A stretch of DNA of 64,000 nt from an uncultured Phascolarctobacterium sp. (GCA_947630795.1 CANRJC010000006.1:38827-102826), one strand, 5' to 3'; shown: positions 17,605-26,132, numbered from the stretch's first letter. Notes: generated from the sequence alone by a model not told the origin. Made by a program: numbers and translations.

Positions 17605-20205
17605 TTATTTAGCGTCTGCCCAGTTCGTCCCCCAGCTTACTTCCGCAGGCAAAGGCAGGCCCAGGTCGAAAGCTTCTTCCATAGCCTTCTGCACCAGCTC
17701 GGCCGTCTCTTCTCTTTCTGCTTCCGTCACTTCCAACACCAATTCGTCGTGGACCTGAAGGAGGATACGGCTCCTCAGCTTCGCCTCGGTCAAAGCTCTG
17801 TCCACTTTGATCATGGCTAGCTTCATGATGTCGGCAGCGGTGCCTTGGATGGGAGTGTTGATGGCTGTTCTTTCGGCTGCTGTTCTAAGATTGAAATTAC
17901 TGCTGTTGATGTCTCTCAGATAGCGGCGCCGGCCCAAGAGAGTGGCGACGTAGCCTTTGGCCCTGGCCTGAGCCACGATCTTTTCCATATATTCTTTGAC
18001 GCCGCTGTAGCGATGCAGATAATTTTTGATGTAGCCCGCCGCTTCGGCCCTGCCCACTCCCAACTGAGCAGCCAAGCCGAAGTCGCTGATGCCGTACACG
18101 ATGCCGAAATTCACCGCTTTGGCCCGGCCCCTCATTTCGTGACCGACCTGCTCTAAAGGCAGCCCGAACACTTCCGCCGCCGTGCGGGCGTGGACGTCCT
18201 GCCCTTTGCGAAAACTGTCCAGCAATAATTTATCTTGGGCGATAACAGCCAAGATGCGCAGCTCTACCTGAGAATAATCGCAGCTGAGCAGATAGTCGTA
18301 GCCGGCTCCCGGCACGAAGAGACGACGGATGGCTCTGCCCTCTTCAGTGCGAGTAGGGATGTTCTGCAAATTGGGGTCGGTGCTGGAAAGGCGGCCTGTA
18401 ACTGTCACCGTCTGCTGAAAATGAGTGTGGATGCGACCGGTGCGGGGATTGATCAAAGGCCGCAAGCCATCAAGATAGGTAGACTGCAATTTGCTGTACT
18501 TTCTGTGTTCTAAGATAGTCTCGACGAGAGGGTGCTCTCCCCGCAGGGCTTCCAGCACTTTCACGTCGGTGGAATAACCGCTCTTGGTCTTTTTCTGCAC
18601 CGGCAGCTTTAAATGCTCGAAGAGGACGATGCCCAATTGTTTGGGGCTCTTCAAATTGAAATTTTCTCCCGCTTCTTCATAAGCCCTTTGTTCTAAGCGG
18701 GCTATCTTTTCGCTCATGACTCGGGACTGTTCTTCTAAGCCTTGCAGGTCGGGCTCGATCCCCGCTGCTTCCATACGGGCCAAAACGGGGGCCAAAGGCA
18801 GCTCCGCTTCTCTGTAAACGGCAGTGAGCTCCTGCTCTTGCAATTTTTCCGACAAAACGGGCAGCAAAGCGGCGACTTGGGCGGCGGCAGAAGCGGGGAC
18901 AGGACTAAGATATCGCTCGGCCAAACTCATAGAGTCGTAGCCTCCCGCCCCCGGTCGATCCAAATAGGCGGCAAGGCTCACATCTTCTGCCACGCCCCGC
19001 AAAATTTTCCCGCCGCAAAGGCAGGCTTTATATAAGTCTTTGCTGCCGCAGACCGCCTTCAAAGCGTGGGGGTCTGCAAGGTAAGCGTCGAAAATTTTTT
19101 CGGTGCTTTTATCTGAAAGCAGACGATAAATTTTCCCGTCGAAGCAAAACTCCGCCTTTTCGATGAAGAGGTCGGGCAGCTCTCCCCTCAGAGCGTAAGA
19201 CATGGGCACCGGCTCTTTGGAAGCGGCAAAATCAGAAAATAATTTTTGCGCATTCTTTTGATCGATCTCGACGACGATCTTAGGGCTTTCTTCTCTTTCT
19301 TCACTGATAAATAAAGATTGCTCCGCTTCTTCCGTGCCCAAAAGTTTGGCGAAACGCTGATAAAGAGTGCGAAACTCCAATTCGGCAAAAAGAGCCTGAG
19401 CCTCTTTCTTCATGCCTTTCAGCACATAAAGGCTGCTTTCTGCAGCCACCGGCGCTTCCCTGTTGATGGTGGCCAACTGCTTGGAGAGGAGAGCGCTCTC
19501 TCTGCCTGCTTGCAATTTTTCGCGCAAGCCCTTGGCCTTCACTTCTTCTAAGGAAGCCAGCACGCTCTCCACGCTGCCTCCTCTTTCCTGCAATAATTTG
19601 AGAGCCGTCTTGGGTCCTATCCCGGGCACCCCGGGGATATTGTCGGAAGCATCGCCCATCAGCCCTTTCAGATCGATGAGCTGCGCAGGCTTCAAGCCTT
19701 CGTAAACTTCGGCGAATTTTTCTTCGTCGAAGATCTCAAGATCGCTGATGCCTTTTCTGGTGTAATAAACTTTGGTGCGGCCGTCCAACAGCTGCAGCTC
19801 GTCCCTGTCGCCGGTGACGATGATAACTTCTGCCTCTTGCGGCGCCGTGCGGGCCAAAGTGCCGATGATATCGTCGGCCTCGTAATCGTCAAGCTCGGGC
19901 GCTTCGATGTTCAATGCCTCCAGCACCTTGATCGCCAGAGGGAACTGGCTCTTCAATTCTTCCGGCGTCTCTTTGCGCTGACCTTTGTAAGCGGCGTAGA
20001 GGCGGGTGCGGAAAGTCTGTCTGGCTTTGTCGAAGGCCACTGCCATATAGCGGGGCTGCACCTCCCCGATGAGTTTAGCCAGCATGTTGCAAAGGCCGTA
20101 CACTGCGCCGGTGGGAGTGCCGTCTTTCGCGGCCAGAGGAGGCAGAGCGTAAAAGGCCCGAAAGAGAAGGCTGCTGCCATCTATCAACAAAAATTTATCG
20201 GCCAT
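17605..20205 (-). CDS. polA: DNA polymerase I
   Basis: Repair and Okazaki-fragment polymerase, 866 residues. The N-terminal 5'-3' exonuclease domain begins MADKFLLIDGSSLLFRAFYA and includes DYEADDIIGTLA and GLMGDASDNIPGVPGIGPKTA. The middle domain lacks the DxE of a working 3'-5' exonuclease (YALRGEL where it should be), so proofreading is probably absent, as in Bacillus relatives. Polymerase motifs are all present: DYSQVELRILA (A), RAKAVNFGIVYG (B) and QVHDELVLE (C). The start is set by AAGGAGGACG before this ATG. It is the first gene of the polA-mutM-coaE-transglycosylase operon. Confidence 0.97.
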   Translation of the reverse strand: MADKFLLIDGSSLLFRAFYALPPLAAKDGTPTGAVYGLCNMLAKLIGEVQPRYMAVAFDKARQTFRTRLYAAYKGQRKETPEELKSQFPLAIKVLEALNIEAPELDDYEADDIIGTLARTAPQEAEVIIVTGDRDELQLLDGRTKVYYTRKGISDLEIFDEEKFAEVYEGLKPAQLIDLKGLMGDASDNIPGVPGIGPKTALKLLQERGGSVESVLASLEEVKAKGLREKLQAGRESALLSKQLATINREAPVAAESSLYVLKGMKKEAQALFAELEFRTLYQRFAKLLGTEEAEQSLFISEEREESPKIVVEIDQKNAQKLFSDFAASKEPVPMSYALRGELPDLFIEKAEFCFDGKIYRLLSDKSTEKIFDAYLADPHALKAVCGSKDLYKACLCGGKILRGVAEDVSLAAYLDRPGAGGYDSMSLAERYLSPVPASAAAQVAALLPVLSEKLQEQELTAVYREAELPLAPVLARMEAAGIEPDLQGLEEQSRVMSEKIARLEQRAYEEAGENFNLKSPKQLGIVLFEHLKLPVQKKTKSGYSTDVKVLEALRGEHPLVETILEHRKYSKLQSTYLDGLRPLINPRTGRIHTHFQQTVTVTGRLSSTDPNLQNIPTRTEEGRAIRRLFVPGAGYDYLLSCDYSQVELRILAVIAQDKLLLDSFRKGQDVHARTAAEVFGLPLEQVGHEMRGRAKAVNFGIVYGISDFGLAAQLGVGRAEAAGYIKNYLHRYSGVKEYMEKIVAQARAKGYVATLLGRRRYLRDINSSNFNLRTAAERTAINTPIQGTAADIMKLAMIKVDRALTEAKLRSRILLQVHDELVLEVTEAEREETAELVQKAMEEAFDLGLPLPAEVSWGTNWADAK

Positions 20206-20295
20206 ATCATCGTCCTCCTTGCGCTCGACCTTTTTTGCAAAAGCTTCGGACCGAATTTCTTGTGTGTCCGCTTTTTTCGAGATCATCTGAAAATT

Positions 20296-20324
20296 ATTAT
20301 AGGTGACGAAAGAAAAAAAGGCAA
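20296..20324 (-). promoter_or_regulatory. sigma-A promoter of polA operon
   Basis: Minus strand TTGCCT, 17-base spacer, TATAAT, ending 90 bases upstream of the polA start. Confidence 0.7.
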
Positions 20325-20780
20325 GAGCGCAACGCCCGAGGGCGAGAGCAGGCGGCGCAGCGAGAACGCTCTGCTTTTTCAAAAGCTCGGCGGGATCTTT
20401 GCTTTTGAAGATCTCCGTCAGACACAGAGCAAGGCGCCCTGTCTTACGGCAGAGCGCCCTGTTCTTGTCCCCTTTTGCCTTACTTTTTATATCTGCGAAT
20501 TTTTCGGATATCTCGACGCAAGTCTTCTGTATTTTTTCTTGAACGATCTTGTTGCCGCAGGCTTTCTTTCATAAGAAGGTACGAGCTGCCGCAGCTGTTG
20601 TCATCCACGGGTGCTATTATAGCACACTGATACCCCCCCACAATACTTTTTTAAAGATTTTTCTGACTTTCTTCGTTTTTTACGCACAGTGCGCTCTCCC
20701 TGCTCTTTTTTTAGAGCTCGGCGACGTTTTGATGCAGACAGCGAGCGTTCTTTCTTTTTGCAAAGAGCCTGCAAAATTTT

Positions 20781-20990
20781 GACGCAAGCTCTGAAGGCTC
20801 CTTGCTTTTCAAAATATCGACGCCGCTTAAAGCTGGGTTATGAGCAGCCTGCATTTTTTCAAAATATCGGGGCTCTCGGAACGTAGGGTGCGAGGGGCTT
20901 TGCTTTTTTCAAAAGATCGACGCTGCTTCGACAAGGGGTGCAGGCGCCGTCCGCTTTTTCAAAAAACCGACGCAGCTTGGACCTGAGGTG
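20781..20990. repeat. degenerate tandem repeats with a 50-bp period
   Basis: Four units carry TTTTC-AAAA-ATCG followed by ACGC-GCTT and a GGTGC-like segment. Their AAAA cores begin at 20811, 20861, 20911 and 20961, exactly 50 bases apart. Single related motifs (CTGCTTTTTCAAAAGCTCGG) occur near 20371 and, more weakly, near 22890 and 23071. The whole 20325-21024 interval holds no gene I can support. Confidence 0.75.
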
Positions 20991-21024
20991 CGGCGAAAAT
21001 TTTTAAAAATAAAAGAAAGAGCCC

Positions 21025-21053
21025 TTGACAGAGCCCCTTTTATGGTTTATCAT
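21025..21053 (+). promoter_or_regulatory. promoter of the tRNA operon
   Basis: TTGACA, 17-base spacer, TATCAT, located 43 bases before tRNA-Lys. Five of six -10 positions match consensus. Confidence 0.88.
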
Positions 21054-21095
21054 TATTCAAGTAACGGAGGTGTGCCGGCTACACCGCACAAACAC

Positions 21096-21171
21096 GGTCC
21101 ATTAGCTCAGTTGGTAGAGCACCTGACTCTTAATCAGGGTGTCGTAGGTTCGAGGCCTACATGGATCACCA
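21096..21171 (+). tRNA. tRNA-Lys (CTT)
   Basis: 76 bases with encoded CCA. Acceptor GGTCCAT pairs with ATGGATC. Stem CCTGA/TCAGG encloses loop CTCTTAA, giving anticodon CTT. First gene of a five-tRNA operon. Confidence 0.95.
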
Positions 21172-21176
21172 TTTGC

Positions 21177-21251
21177 GGCCGGTTGGTCAAGCGGTTAAGA
21201 CACCGCCCTTTCACGGCGGTATCAGGGGTTCGAGTCCCCTACCGGTCACCA
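21177..21251 (+). tRNA. tRNA-Glu (TTC)
   Basis: Acceptor GGCCGGT/ACCGGTC with CCA encoded. Stem CCGCC/GGCGG encloses loop CTTTCAC, giving anticodon TTC. Five bases after tRNA-Lys. Confidence 0.95.
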
Positions 21252-21258
21252 CCACCGT

Positions 21259-21334
21259 GGGCGCTTAGCTCAGCTGGGAGAGCGTCTGCCCTACAAGCAG
21301 AATGTCGGCGGTTCGATCCCGTCAGCGCCCACCA
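21259..21334 (+). tRNA. tRNA-Val (TAC)
   Basis: Acceptor GGGCGCT/AGCGCCC with CCA encoded. Stem TCTGC/GCAGA encloses loop CCTACAA, giving anticodon TAC. Confidence 0.95.
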
Positions 21335-21360
21335 TTTTTTATGTCCTGAATGTCCTATGC

Positions 21361-21437
21361 GGCCCGGTGGTTCAGTTGGTTAGAATGCCGCCCTGTCACG
21401 GCGGAGGTCGTGGGTTCGAGTCCCATCCGGGTCGCCA
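21361..21437 (+). tRNA. tRNA-Asp (GTC)
   Basis: Acceptor GGCCCGG pairs with CCGGGTC, CCA encoded. Stem CCGCC/GGCGG encloses loop CTGTCAC, giving anticodon GTC. Confidence 0.95.
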
Positions 21438-21442
21438 ACTAT

Positions 21443-21518
21443 GCCTCGGTAGCTCAGTTGGTAGAGCAAAGGACTGAAAATCCTTGTGTCCGCAGTTCGA
21501 TTCTGCGCTGAGGCACCA
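21443..21518 (+). tRNA. tRNA-Phe (GAA)
   Basis: Acceptor GCCTCGG pairs with CTGAGGC, CCA encoded. Stem AAGGA/TCCTT encloses loop CTGAAAA, giving anticodon GAA. Last tRNA of the operon. Confidence 0.95.
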
Positions 21519-21627
21519 CAAAGGTCATCCGCCTCCGGATAAAAGCTGCCCCGGTGCGCAGCGGACGTTCGGAGGTTTTTGATTTTATACGTGACCGCTT
21601 TTTGCGGCAAAGAAAGGAAGACGGCTT

Positions 21628-21834
21628 ATGGGCAGCACCTCTTGGATCGACAAAATGAGCCATGACACCACCGGCTCCATGATCTGGTTCATCCTGCTGG
21701 CGGTGGCGGCCAGAGGTCTCTACATCATGATCGAGCGCAAGGATTACAGCATCGCTTTCTGTTTCACTGCCGTTTTATGCTTCTCTATCTACATGGTGCT
21801 GGTATCCTTAGGTTTCCTCCCCGCCCCCGAGTGA
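21628..21834 (+). CDS. small membrane protein of unknown function
   Basis: A 68-residue protein with two predicted membrane helices (about residues 17-34, MIWFILLAVAARGLYIM, and 42-62, IAFCFTAVLCFSIYMVLV) joined by a short charged turn (ERKDYS). A purine-rich AAAGGAAG site precedes the ATG by eight bases. A strong terminator follows. It lies 110 bases after the tRNA operon and could be read from it or from its own promoter. No family is recognised. Coding status rests on the ribosome-binding site, hydrophobic pattern and terminator. Confidence 0.65.
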   Translation: MGSTSWIDKMSHDTTGSMIWFILLAVAARGLYIMIERKDYSIAFCFTAVLCFSIYMVLVSLGFLPAPE

Positions 21835-21879
21835 AGCAAAGTCCCTTCGTTTTCAAAAAGATCTCACGCAAAAAAATTC

Positions 21880-21922
21880 GACAGCCCGAACTGTTCGACA
21901 GTCAGGCTGTCTTTTTCTTTTT
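21880..21922 (+). terminator. rho-independent terminator between convergent genes
   Basis: GACAGCC/GGCTGTC outer stem and ACTGT/ACAGT inner stem, followed by TTTTTCTTTTTC. It ends at the stop of the converging gene. Confidence 0.9.
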
Positions 21923-22218
21923 CAACCGAGGCCGTTGAGGCGGCAAAGATCATCATAGATCAGCTCGGCCAATTTTTTTGCGGTAGCAGAGCCCACCGGG
22001 CAGAGGCCGCTCTCTCCCAGCAACTGCTCTAAGATCTTTTTATTGCAAAGAGCGCAGCAACAGGGCCGCACCGTTTCTGTTATCAAAAAAGCACAGGCGG
22101 TCAGTTCTGCCTCTTTCCCCTCCCTCATAAGGCCGTCGTTTTCAGCCAAAGTCTTAAAAGGCGCCAACCGCGGGGCCAAAGCTTTGGCCAAAAGAGCGAT
22201 GAGGTCTGTATTTTCCAT
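21922..22218 (-). CDS. hypothetical protein, Cys-rich centre
   Basis: A 98-residue protein with no recognised family. It appears mostly helical. It has a cluster of four cysteines in RPCCCALCNKK (about residues 52-60) and a fifth in GLCPVGSATAKKLAEL, which could bind metal or an Fe-S cluster. The start lies three bases after the stop of the 148-residue gene upstream, so the two are probably translated from one mRNA. The function is unknown; the pair may act together. Confidence 0.6.
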   Translation of the reverse strand: MENTDLIALLAKALAPRLAPFKTLAENDGLMREGKEAELTACAFLITETVRPCCCALCNKKILEQLLGESGLCPVGSATAKKLAELIYDDLCRLNGLG

Positions 22219-22221
22219 ATT

Positions 22222-22668
22222 TTAGCGCATGTTCTCGATGAAATCTTCGAAAGCGTTGATCAGGACCGGGTGCCCCGTCACTTTAAGATCTAAGAGATAA
22301 GTGCCGTAAGATTCGTAAGGCTGCTCGGCCATCTCCATCTTCAGCCCTTCCAGCACGTATTGATCCATCATCTTTAAGATGAAGCGGTTCACCTCGGCGG
22401 TGCCCGGCTTCACATTGAGAGGGATGATGCGGGTCTCGGCTTCGTATTTTTCCACCGTCACCTTCCAACCTCCCGGCACCGGCGGCAGACGAGTGGCCTT
22501 GATGAGATAATTATCGGGAGAAAAGCCCACGTAAGCGTCCATTTTGTTGTAGAGCTTGGCCTTTTTCAAAGGATAGCCGTTTTCGTTCCCCCATTTTACG
22601 ATGTAGTCGCTGACTTCATTATTGTGGATGACGCTGGGAAAGGTGGTCTCCGCTAAGATCTCGCTCAT
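22222..22668 (-). CDS. hypothetical protein, 148 residues
   Basis: A soluble protein with mixed alpha/beta composition and no signal peptide. The segments YIVKWGNENGYPLKK, AYVGFSPDNYLIKAT and VPGGWKVTVEKYEAET do not match a family I know. A GGAAGGAAT-type site precedes the ATG, and a near-consensus promoter lies about 100 bases upstream. It is followed by the Cys-rich 98-residue gene with a three-base gap. Function is not inferred. Confidence 0.65.
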   Translation of the reverse strand: MSEILAETTFPSVIHNNEVSDYIVKWGNENGYPLKKAKLYNKMDAYVGFSPDNYLIKATRLPPVPGGWKVTVEKYEAETRIIPLNVKPGTAEVNRFILKMMDQYVLEGLKMEMAEQPYESYGTYLLDLKVTGHPVLINAFEDFIENMR

Positions 22669-22768
22669 ATTCCTTCCTCCTTATACTTAGTCTTTTGTGC
22701 TTTTTATAGATCGAACTTTCTTTTTTCTGTGAGAGTTTTGCGATGGTCTCTCGGCTCTTGCTGCTTTT

Positions 22769-22797
22769 ATTTTACTCCAAGCGGGGAACTATTTCAA
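22769..22797 (-). promoter_or_regulatory. promoter of the two hypothetical genes
   Basis: Minus strand TTGAAA, 17-base spacer, TAAAAT, 100 bases before the 148-residue gene. Confidence 0.7.
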
Positions 22798-22909
22798 TAA
22801 AAAAGGCGCTCTTCGCGCGCGAGAGACAGACAGAGCAAAGTGAGCTTAAAAAATTGAGCTTCGTCGATATGTATGAGAGCTTGCGTCGCTGTGTTTTTTG
22901 AAAAGCGGG

Positions 22910-22943
22910 TGACGCCGGCGTCATTTTATCTTATCAAAATGAC
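22910..22943. repeat. overlapping palindromes upstream of nadE
   Basis: TGACGCCGGCGTCA (22910-22923) is a perfect 14-base palindrome. It overlaps a second inverted repeat, GTCATTTT (22920-22927) with AAAATGAC (22936-22943). They lie about 70-100 bases before the nadE promoter and could form alternative hairpins or an operator. The rest of 22798-23010 shows nothing clear. Confidence 0.55.
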
Positions 22944-23010
22944 TTGTCGAATTTTTTTGAGCGATCGTCAGATCCGGTCGAGCCGATAGGTTTCCCTTCA
23001 AGAAGCTTTC

Positions 23011-23039
23011 TTGCGCCGCTTCCCGCGTAGTGCTATAAT
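23011..23039 (+). promoter_or_regulatory. promoter of nadE
   Basis: TTGCGC, 17-base spacer, TATAAT, about 110 bases before the chosen nadE start. Confidence 0.65.
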
Positions 23040-23152
23040 CGTTTTATAAAGTTTTAAGGGCGCAGCGCTCTGCTTTTTTAAAAAGAGCGACATTGCGAGC
23101 GCCTGTATGCAAAAGAAAGACTTCGCCGTTTTTTCAGGGAGATGTGAGCTCC

Positions 23153-25054
23153 GTGTCCGTCAAAATTTTTTGCGGCCAAATGGACGTAGTGCCCGGCCGC
23201 CCCGATCTCAATTTTAATATGATGCGTCTTCTTGCGGCTGCCGCTCGGGAGGAAGGGGCGGATATTTTAGTTCTGCCGGAGCTGTGCCTGCCCGGTTATC
23301 TCATCGGCGACGTGTGGGAGCAGCAGAGCTTCATCGACGACTGTCTCTATTACACTCGACAACTGGCCGCCGAGGCCCGAGGCTTGGTGCTCATCTTCGG
23401 CAGCGTGGCTCAGGAAAAAAACAAACGTCACGAGGACGGCCGCCCCCGCAAATACAACGCCGCCTTCGTCTGTCAAGACGGCCGGCTGCTGCAGGGGCAT
23501 TTGGGCCGCAACTTTTTCATCAAGACCTGCCTGCCCAACTATCGGGAATTCGACGATGCCCGGCACTTTTACAGCTTGCAGAAATTGTGTGCGGAAGAAG
23601 AAAGCAGCGTTGAAGATACTCTGCAGCCCCTCAGACTGAAGATCAAAGGAGAAGAAGTGCGCATCGGCCTGCTTCTGTGCGAAGACGGCTGGACGGAGAA
23701 CTATCACCTGAACGTGCCCCGCCTTTTGGCGCAGCACGGGGCTCAGCTCCTCATCAATCTTTCCGCTTCTCCCTATTCTTTGGGCAAGAACCGCAAGCGG
23801 CACCGCCTCTTCGGCGCTCAGGCCGAAGAGTGCGGCGTGCCTCTCGTTTACGTGAACAACGTGGGCAGCCAAAATAACGGCAAAGACATCTTCACCTACG
23901 ACGGCTGCACCTCCGCTTATGCCGCCGACGGCACTTTGAAGGCCAGCGCCCCCATGTATGCCGCCACCGTGCTGCGCCTCGACTGGGAGCCGGCCGCTCG
24001 TTTTATCGACAGCCCCCAGGGCATCACGCCCCCGCCCCGCGAGACGGAAGCGATCTTTCAAGCTCTGCAATACGGCAGCAGCCTCTTTTTAAAACAATGC
24101 GGCATCAAAAAGATGACCGTGGGCCTCTCCGGCGGCATCGATTCGGCCGTGGCCGCCGCTCTCTATTGTCACATTTTGGGGTCGGAGAATGTTCTGCTGC
24201 TGAATCTTCCTTCTATGTACAATTCTGAGCTCACTCGCTCTCTTGCCGCCGAGGTCGCCGAAAATTTGGGAGCGAATTACGCTGTGCTGCCTATCGGTGA
24301 AAGTTTCAGCCACACCGTCAAGCAGCTCAAAGAGACGGAGATCTGCGATCTATCCTGCGGTAAAACTTTTCATCTTGAGCCCGCTCCCTTGGTCTTGGAA
24401 AATATCCAAGCTCGCGACCGAGGCGCCCGCCTCATCGCCGGGGCTGCCGCCGCCTTCGGCGGCGCTTTCAGCTGCAACTCCAACAAGGCAGAGATCAGCG
24501 TAGGCTACGCCACTTTTTACGGCGACATCTGCGGAGCGCTGGCTGTCTTAGGCGACATCTGGAAGCATCAAGTCTACGCCTTGGGCCGCTGCCTGAACGA
24601 AAAAGTGTACGGCAAAGAAGTGATACCCGAACAAATTTTTACCATCCGACCCAGCGCCGAATTGAGCAGCGCTCAGACCGTGGGCACCGGCGGCGACCCC
24701 CTCATCTATCCCTATCACGATCATTTATTGCAAGCTTTCGTGGAAAATTGGCACAAAAGCACGCCTTTGGAGATTGCCCGCCTCTATGCAAAGGGGGCGG
24801 AAGCGCTGGCAGAGGAATTGAAGTGCGACCCTCAGGTCATCAAAGAAATTTTCGACGGACCCGCTGCCTTCTTCGCCGACTTGGAACGCTGGTGGAAACT
24901 TTTTTCCGGTTTCGCCGTAGCCAAACGCATCCAAGCCCCGCCCATCGTGGCCATCAGCAAGCGAGCCTTCGGCTACGACCACCGAGAAGCTCAACTTACG
25001 CCCTATTTTTCGCGAGAATATTTGGCCTTGAAAGAAAAATTGCTGGGGCGATGA
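23153..25054 (+). CDS. nadE: glutamine-dependent NAD+ synthetase
   Basis: Final step of NAD synthesis: amidates nicotinic acid adenine dinucleotide with ammonia from glutamine. The 633-residue protein has an N-terminal nitrilase-type glutaminase with the triad Glu43 (LVLPELCLPGY), Lys124 (NFFIKTCLPNY) and Cys176 (LLLCEDGW). The C-terminal synthetase has the PP-loop SGGID at 326-330. A GTG at 23153 is taken as start because AGGGAG lies 11 bases upstream and the protein then begins VSVKIFCGQMD, like other family members. A GTG nine bases earlier or a TTG at 23093 are alternatives. The start is the main doubt; the function is secure. Confidence 0.93.
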   Translation: MSVKIFCGQMDVVPGRPDLNFNMMRLLAAAAREEGADILVLPELCLPGYLIGDVWEQQSFIDDCLYYTRQLAAEARGLVLIFGSVAQEKNKRHEDGRPRKYNAAFVCQDGRLLQGHLGRNFFIKTCLPNYREFDDARHFYSLQKLCAEEESSVEDTLQPLRLKIKGEEVRIGLLLCEDGWTENYHLNVPRLLAQHGAQLLINLSASPYSLGKNRKRHRLFGAQAEECGVPLVYVNNVGSQNNGKDIFTYDGCTSAYAADGTLKASAPMYAATVLRLDWEPAARFIDSPQGITPPPRETEAIFQALQYGSSLFLKQCGIKKMTVGLSGGIDSAVAAALYCHILGSENVLLLNLPSMYNSELTRSLAAEVAENLGANYAVLPIGESFSHTVKQLKETEICDLSCGKTFHLEPAPLVLENIQARDRGARLIAGAAAAFGGAFSCNSNKAEISVGYATFYGDICGALAVLGDIWKHQVYALGRCLNEKVYGKEVIPEQIFTIRPSAELSSAQTVGTGGDPLIYPYHDHLLQAFVENWHKSTPLEIARLYAKGAEALAEELKCDPQVIKEIFDGPAAFFADLERWWKLFSGFAVAKRIQAPPIVAISKRAFGYDHREAQLTPYFSREYLALKEKLLGR

Positions 25055-25072
25055 CCTTTTCGAAAATGAACT

Positions 25073-25135
25073 CACCTCCGTCGACAGCCGGACTTTTCAG
25101 CGAGTCCTCGCCGTCGCGGAGGTGTTTTGTTTTTT
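25073..25135 (+). terminator. terminator of nadE
   Basis: CACCTCCG/CGGAGGTG stem with a 36-base internal segment, followed by TTTTGTTTTTTC. Confidence 0.8.
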
Positions 25136-25273
25136 CTTTCATACCTTATATTGTATTGCGAAGTCGAGCGGAGAAATTTTTTGCGCAGAAGTTTTCTTCG
25201 CGAGGCTTCGCTATCCTGTTTCAATATCTTTGGCCTGCGGCTTTTGAAATAAATACGAAAGCACCGCTCACCG

Positions 25274-25302
25274 TTGACATTTTGCTTGCGGTAACATACA
25301 AT
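25274..25302 (+). promoter_or_regulatory. promoter of the toxin-antitoxin pair
   Basis: TTGACA, 17-base spacer, TACAAT, 40 bases before the antitoxin ATG. Near consensus. The antitoxin would be expected to bind here. Confidence 0.85.
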
Positions 25303-25342
25303 AAAAATATAAATGAATGCAAAAAGCAAGGAGGATGAAGTT

Positions 25343-25666
25343 ATGGCGTCCAGCGTATTGCAAGTTCGTGTCGATCCTAAATTGCGCGACCAAGCTGCCG
25401 CTGTATATGAAGATCTGGGCATCGATCTGCAAACTGCCGTACGGATCTTTTTAAAACGTTCTGTCATGGAAAACGGTCTTCCTTTTACCATGACGCTGAA
25501 GGATCGTACTGCAACAACTCTTGCGGCATTGCAGGCAGTAAAAAATATGCAAGACACGGCACAAAAGGCCGGCCTCTCTGCAATGAGTCTTGACGAGATC
25601 AACGCCGAGATCGCAGCGGCAAGAAAAGAACGCCGAGCACGAAAAGAAGAAAGCATGAGATCATAA
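25343..25666 (+). CDS. RelB/DinJ-family antitoxin
   Basis: A 107-residue antitoxin. Residues 1-50 form a ribbon-helix-helix DNA-binding unit (SSVLQVRVDPKLRDQA, then DLGIDLQTAVRIFLKRSV), the DinJ signature. The C-terminal tail is charged, helical and rich in Ala, Glu and Arg, as in toxin-neutralising segments. AGGAGG eight bases before the ATG fixes the start; an upstream in-frame ATG has no site. The stop is two bases before the toxin start, so the two are coupled. It should repress its own promoter and neutralise the PIN toxin. Pairing of this antitoxin type with PIN rather than RelE/YafQ is notable. Confidence 0.88.
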   Translation: MASSVLQVRVDPKLRDQAAAVYEDLGIDLQTAVRIFLKRSVMENGLPFTMTLKDRTATTLAALQAVKNMQDTAQKAGLSAMSLDEINAEIAAARKERRARKEESMRS

Positions 25667-25668
25667 CA

Positions 25669-26094
25669 ATGATATTCTTCGCTGTTTTAGACACCAACGT
25701 GCTGGTCTCTGCGTTGCTCAACGTTCGTTCTCTTCCTGCCCTCGTCTTAGGCGAAGCACTCGCGGGCTGTATCGTTCCCTTATATGATGAAGAGATCATG
25801 GCAGAATATATAGATGTGCTTCATCGTTCGAAGTTTAACTTTCACAAACAATATATCAATTCTTTGCTGAACGGTTTCAAAAGCCGCGGCGTTCATGTAA
25901 AGGCCTCTACATCGGATATTGCTCTACCCGATCTCGACGATGTTGTTTTTTATGCCGTAGTAATGGAAAAACGTAAAAGTGAAGCGGCCTATCTAATAAC
26001 GGGAAACCAAAAACATTTTCCCAAAGTTCCTTTTATCGTTACCCCTAGAGAAATGTTGGAGATCATCGATAGTCACGAAAGATCGGATCAGTGA
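25669..26094 (+). CDS. PIN-domain toxin (PIN_3 type endoribonuclease)
   Basis: A 141-residue predicted RNase. FFAVLDTNVLVSAL carries the first catalytic Asp (residue 8). YDEEIMAEYIDVL gives the conserved Glu near 46. LPDLDDVVFYAVVM contributes further acidic residues (88, 90, 91), and AAYLITGNQKHFP is the family's TGN/D-x-x-HF motif. It belongs to the family of putative toxin-antitoxin PIN components distinct from classical VapC. The ATG follows the antitoxin stop by two bases and has only a weak site of its own, which fits translational coupling. A terminator follows. Confidence 0.87.
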   Translation: MIFFAVLDTNVLVSALLNVRSLPALVLGEALAGCIVPLYDEEIMAEYIDVLHRSKFNFHKQYINSLLNGFKSRGVHVKASTSDIALPDLDDVVFYAVVMEKRKSEAAYLITGNQKHFPKVPFIVTPREMLEIIDSHERSDQ

Positions 26095-26132
26095 TATTTC
26101 TCTCTCATCCCTACATGACTGCAGATAAAAAA

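Noticed and set aside
20206..21024. Several short open frames between polA and the tRNA operon
   Set aside because: They are crossed by 50-bp-period repeats and a promoter, lack ribosome-binding sites, and show no protein-like composition.
25072..25656. A 194-codon minus-strand frame opposite the antitoxin
   Set aside because: It crosses the nadE terminator and the antitoxin promoter and is antisense to a clear DinJ-type protein.
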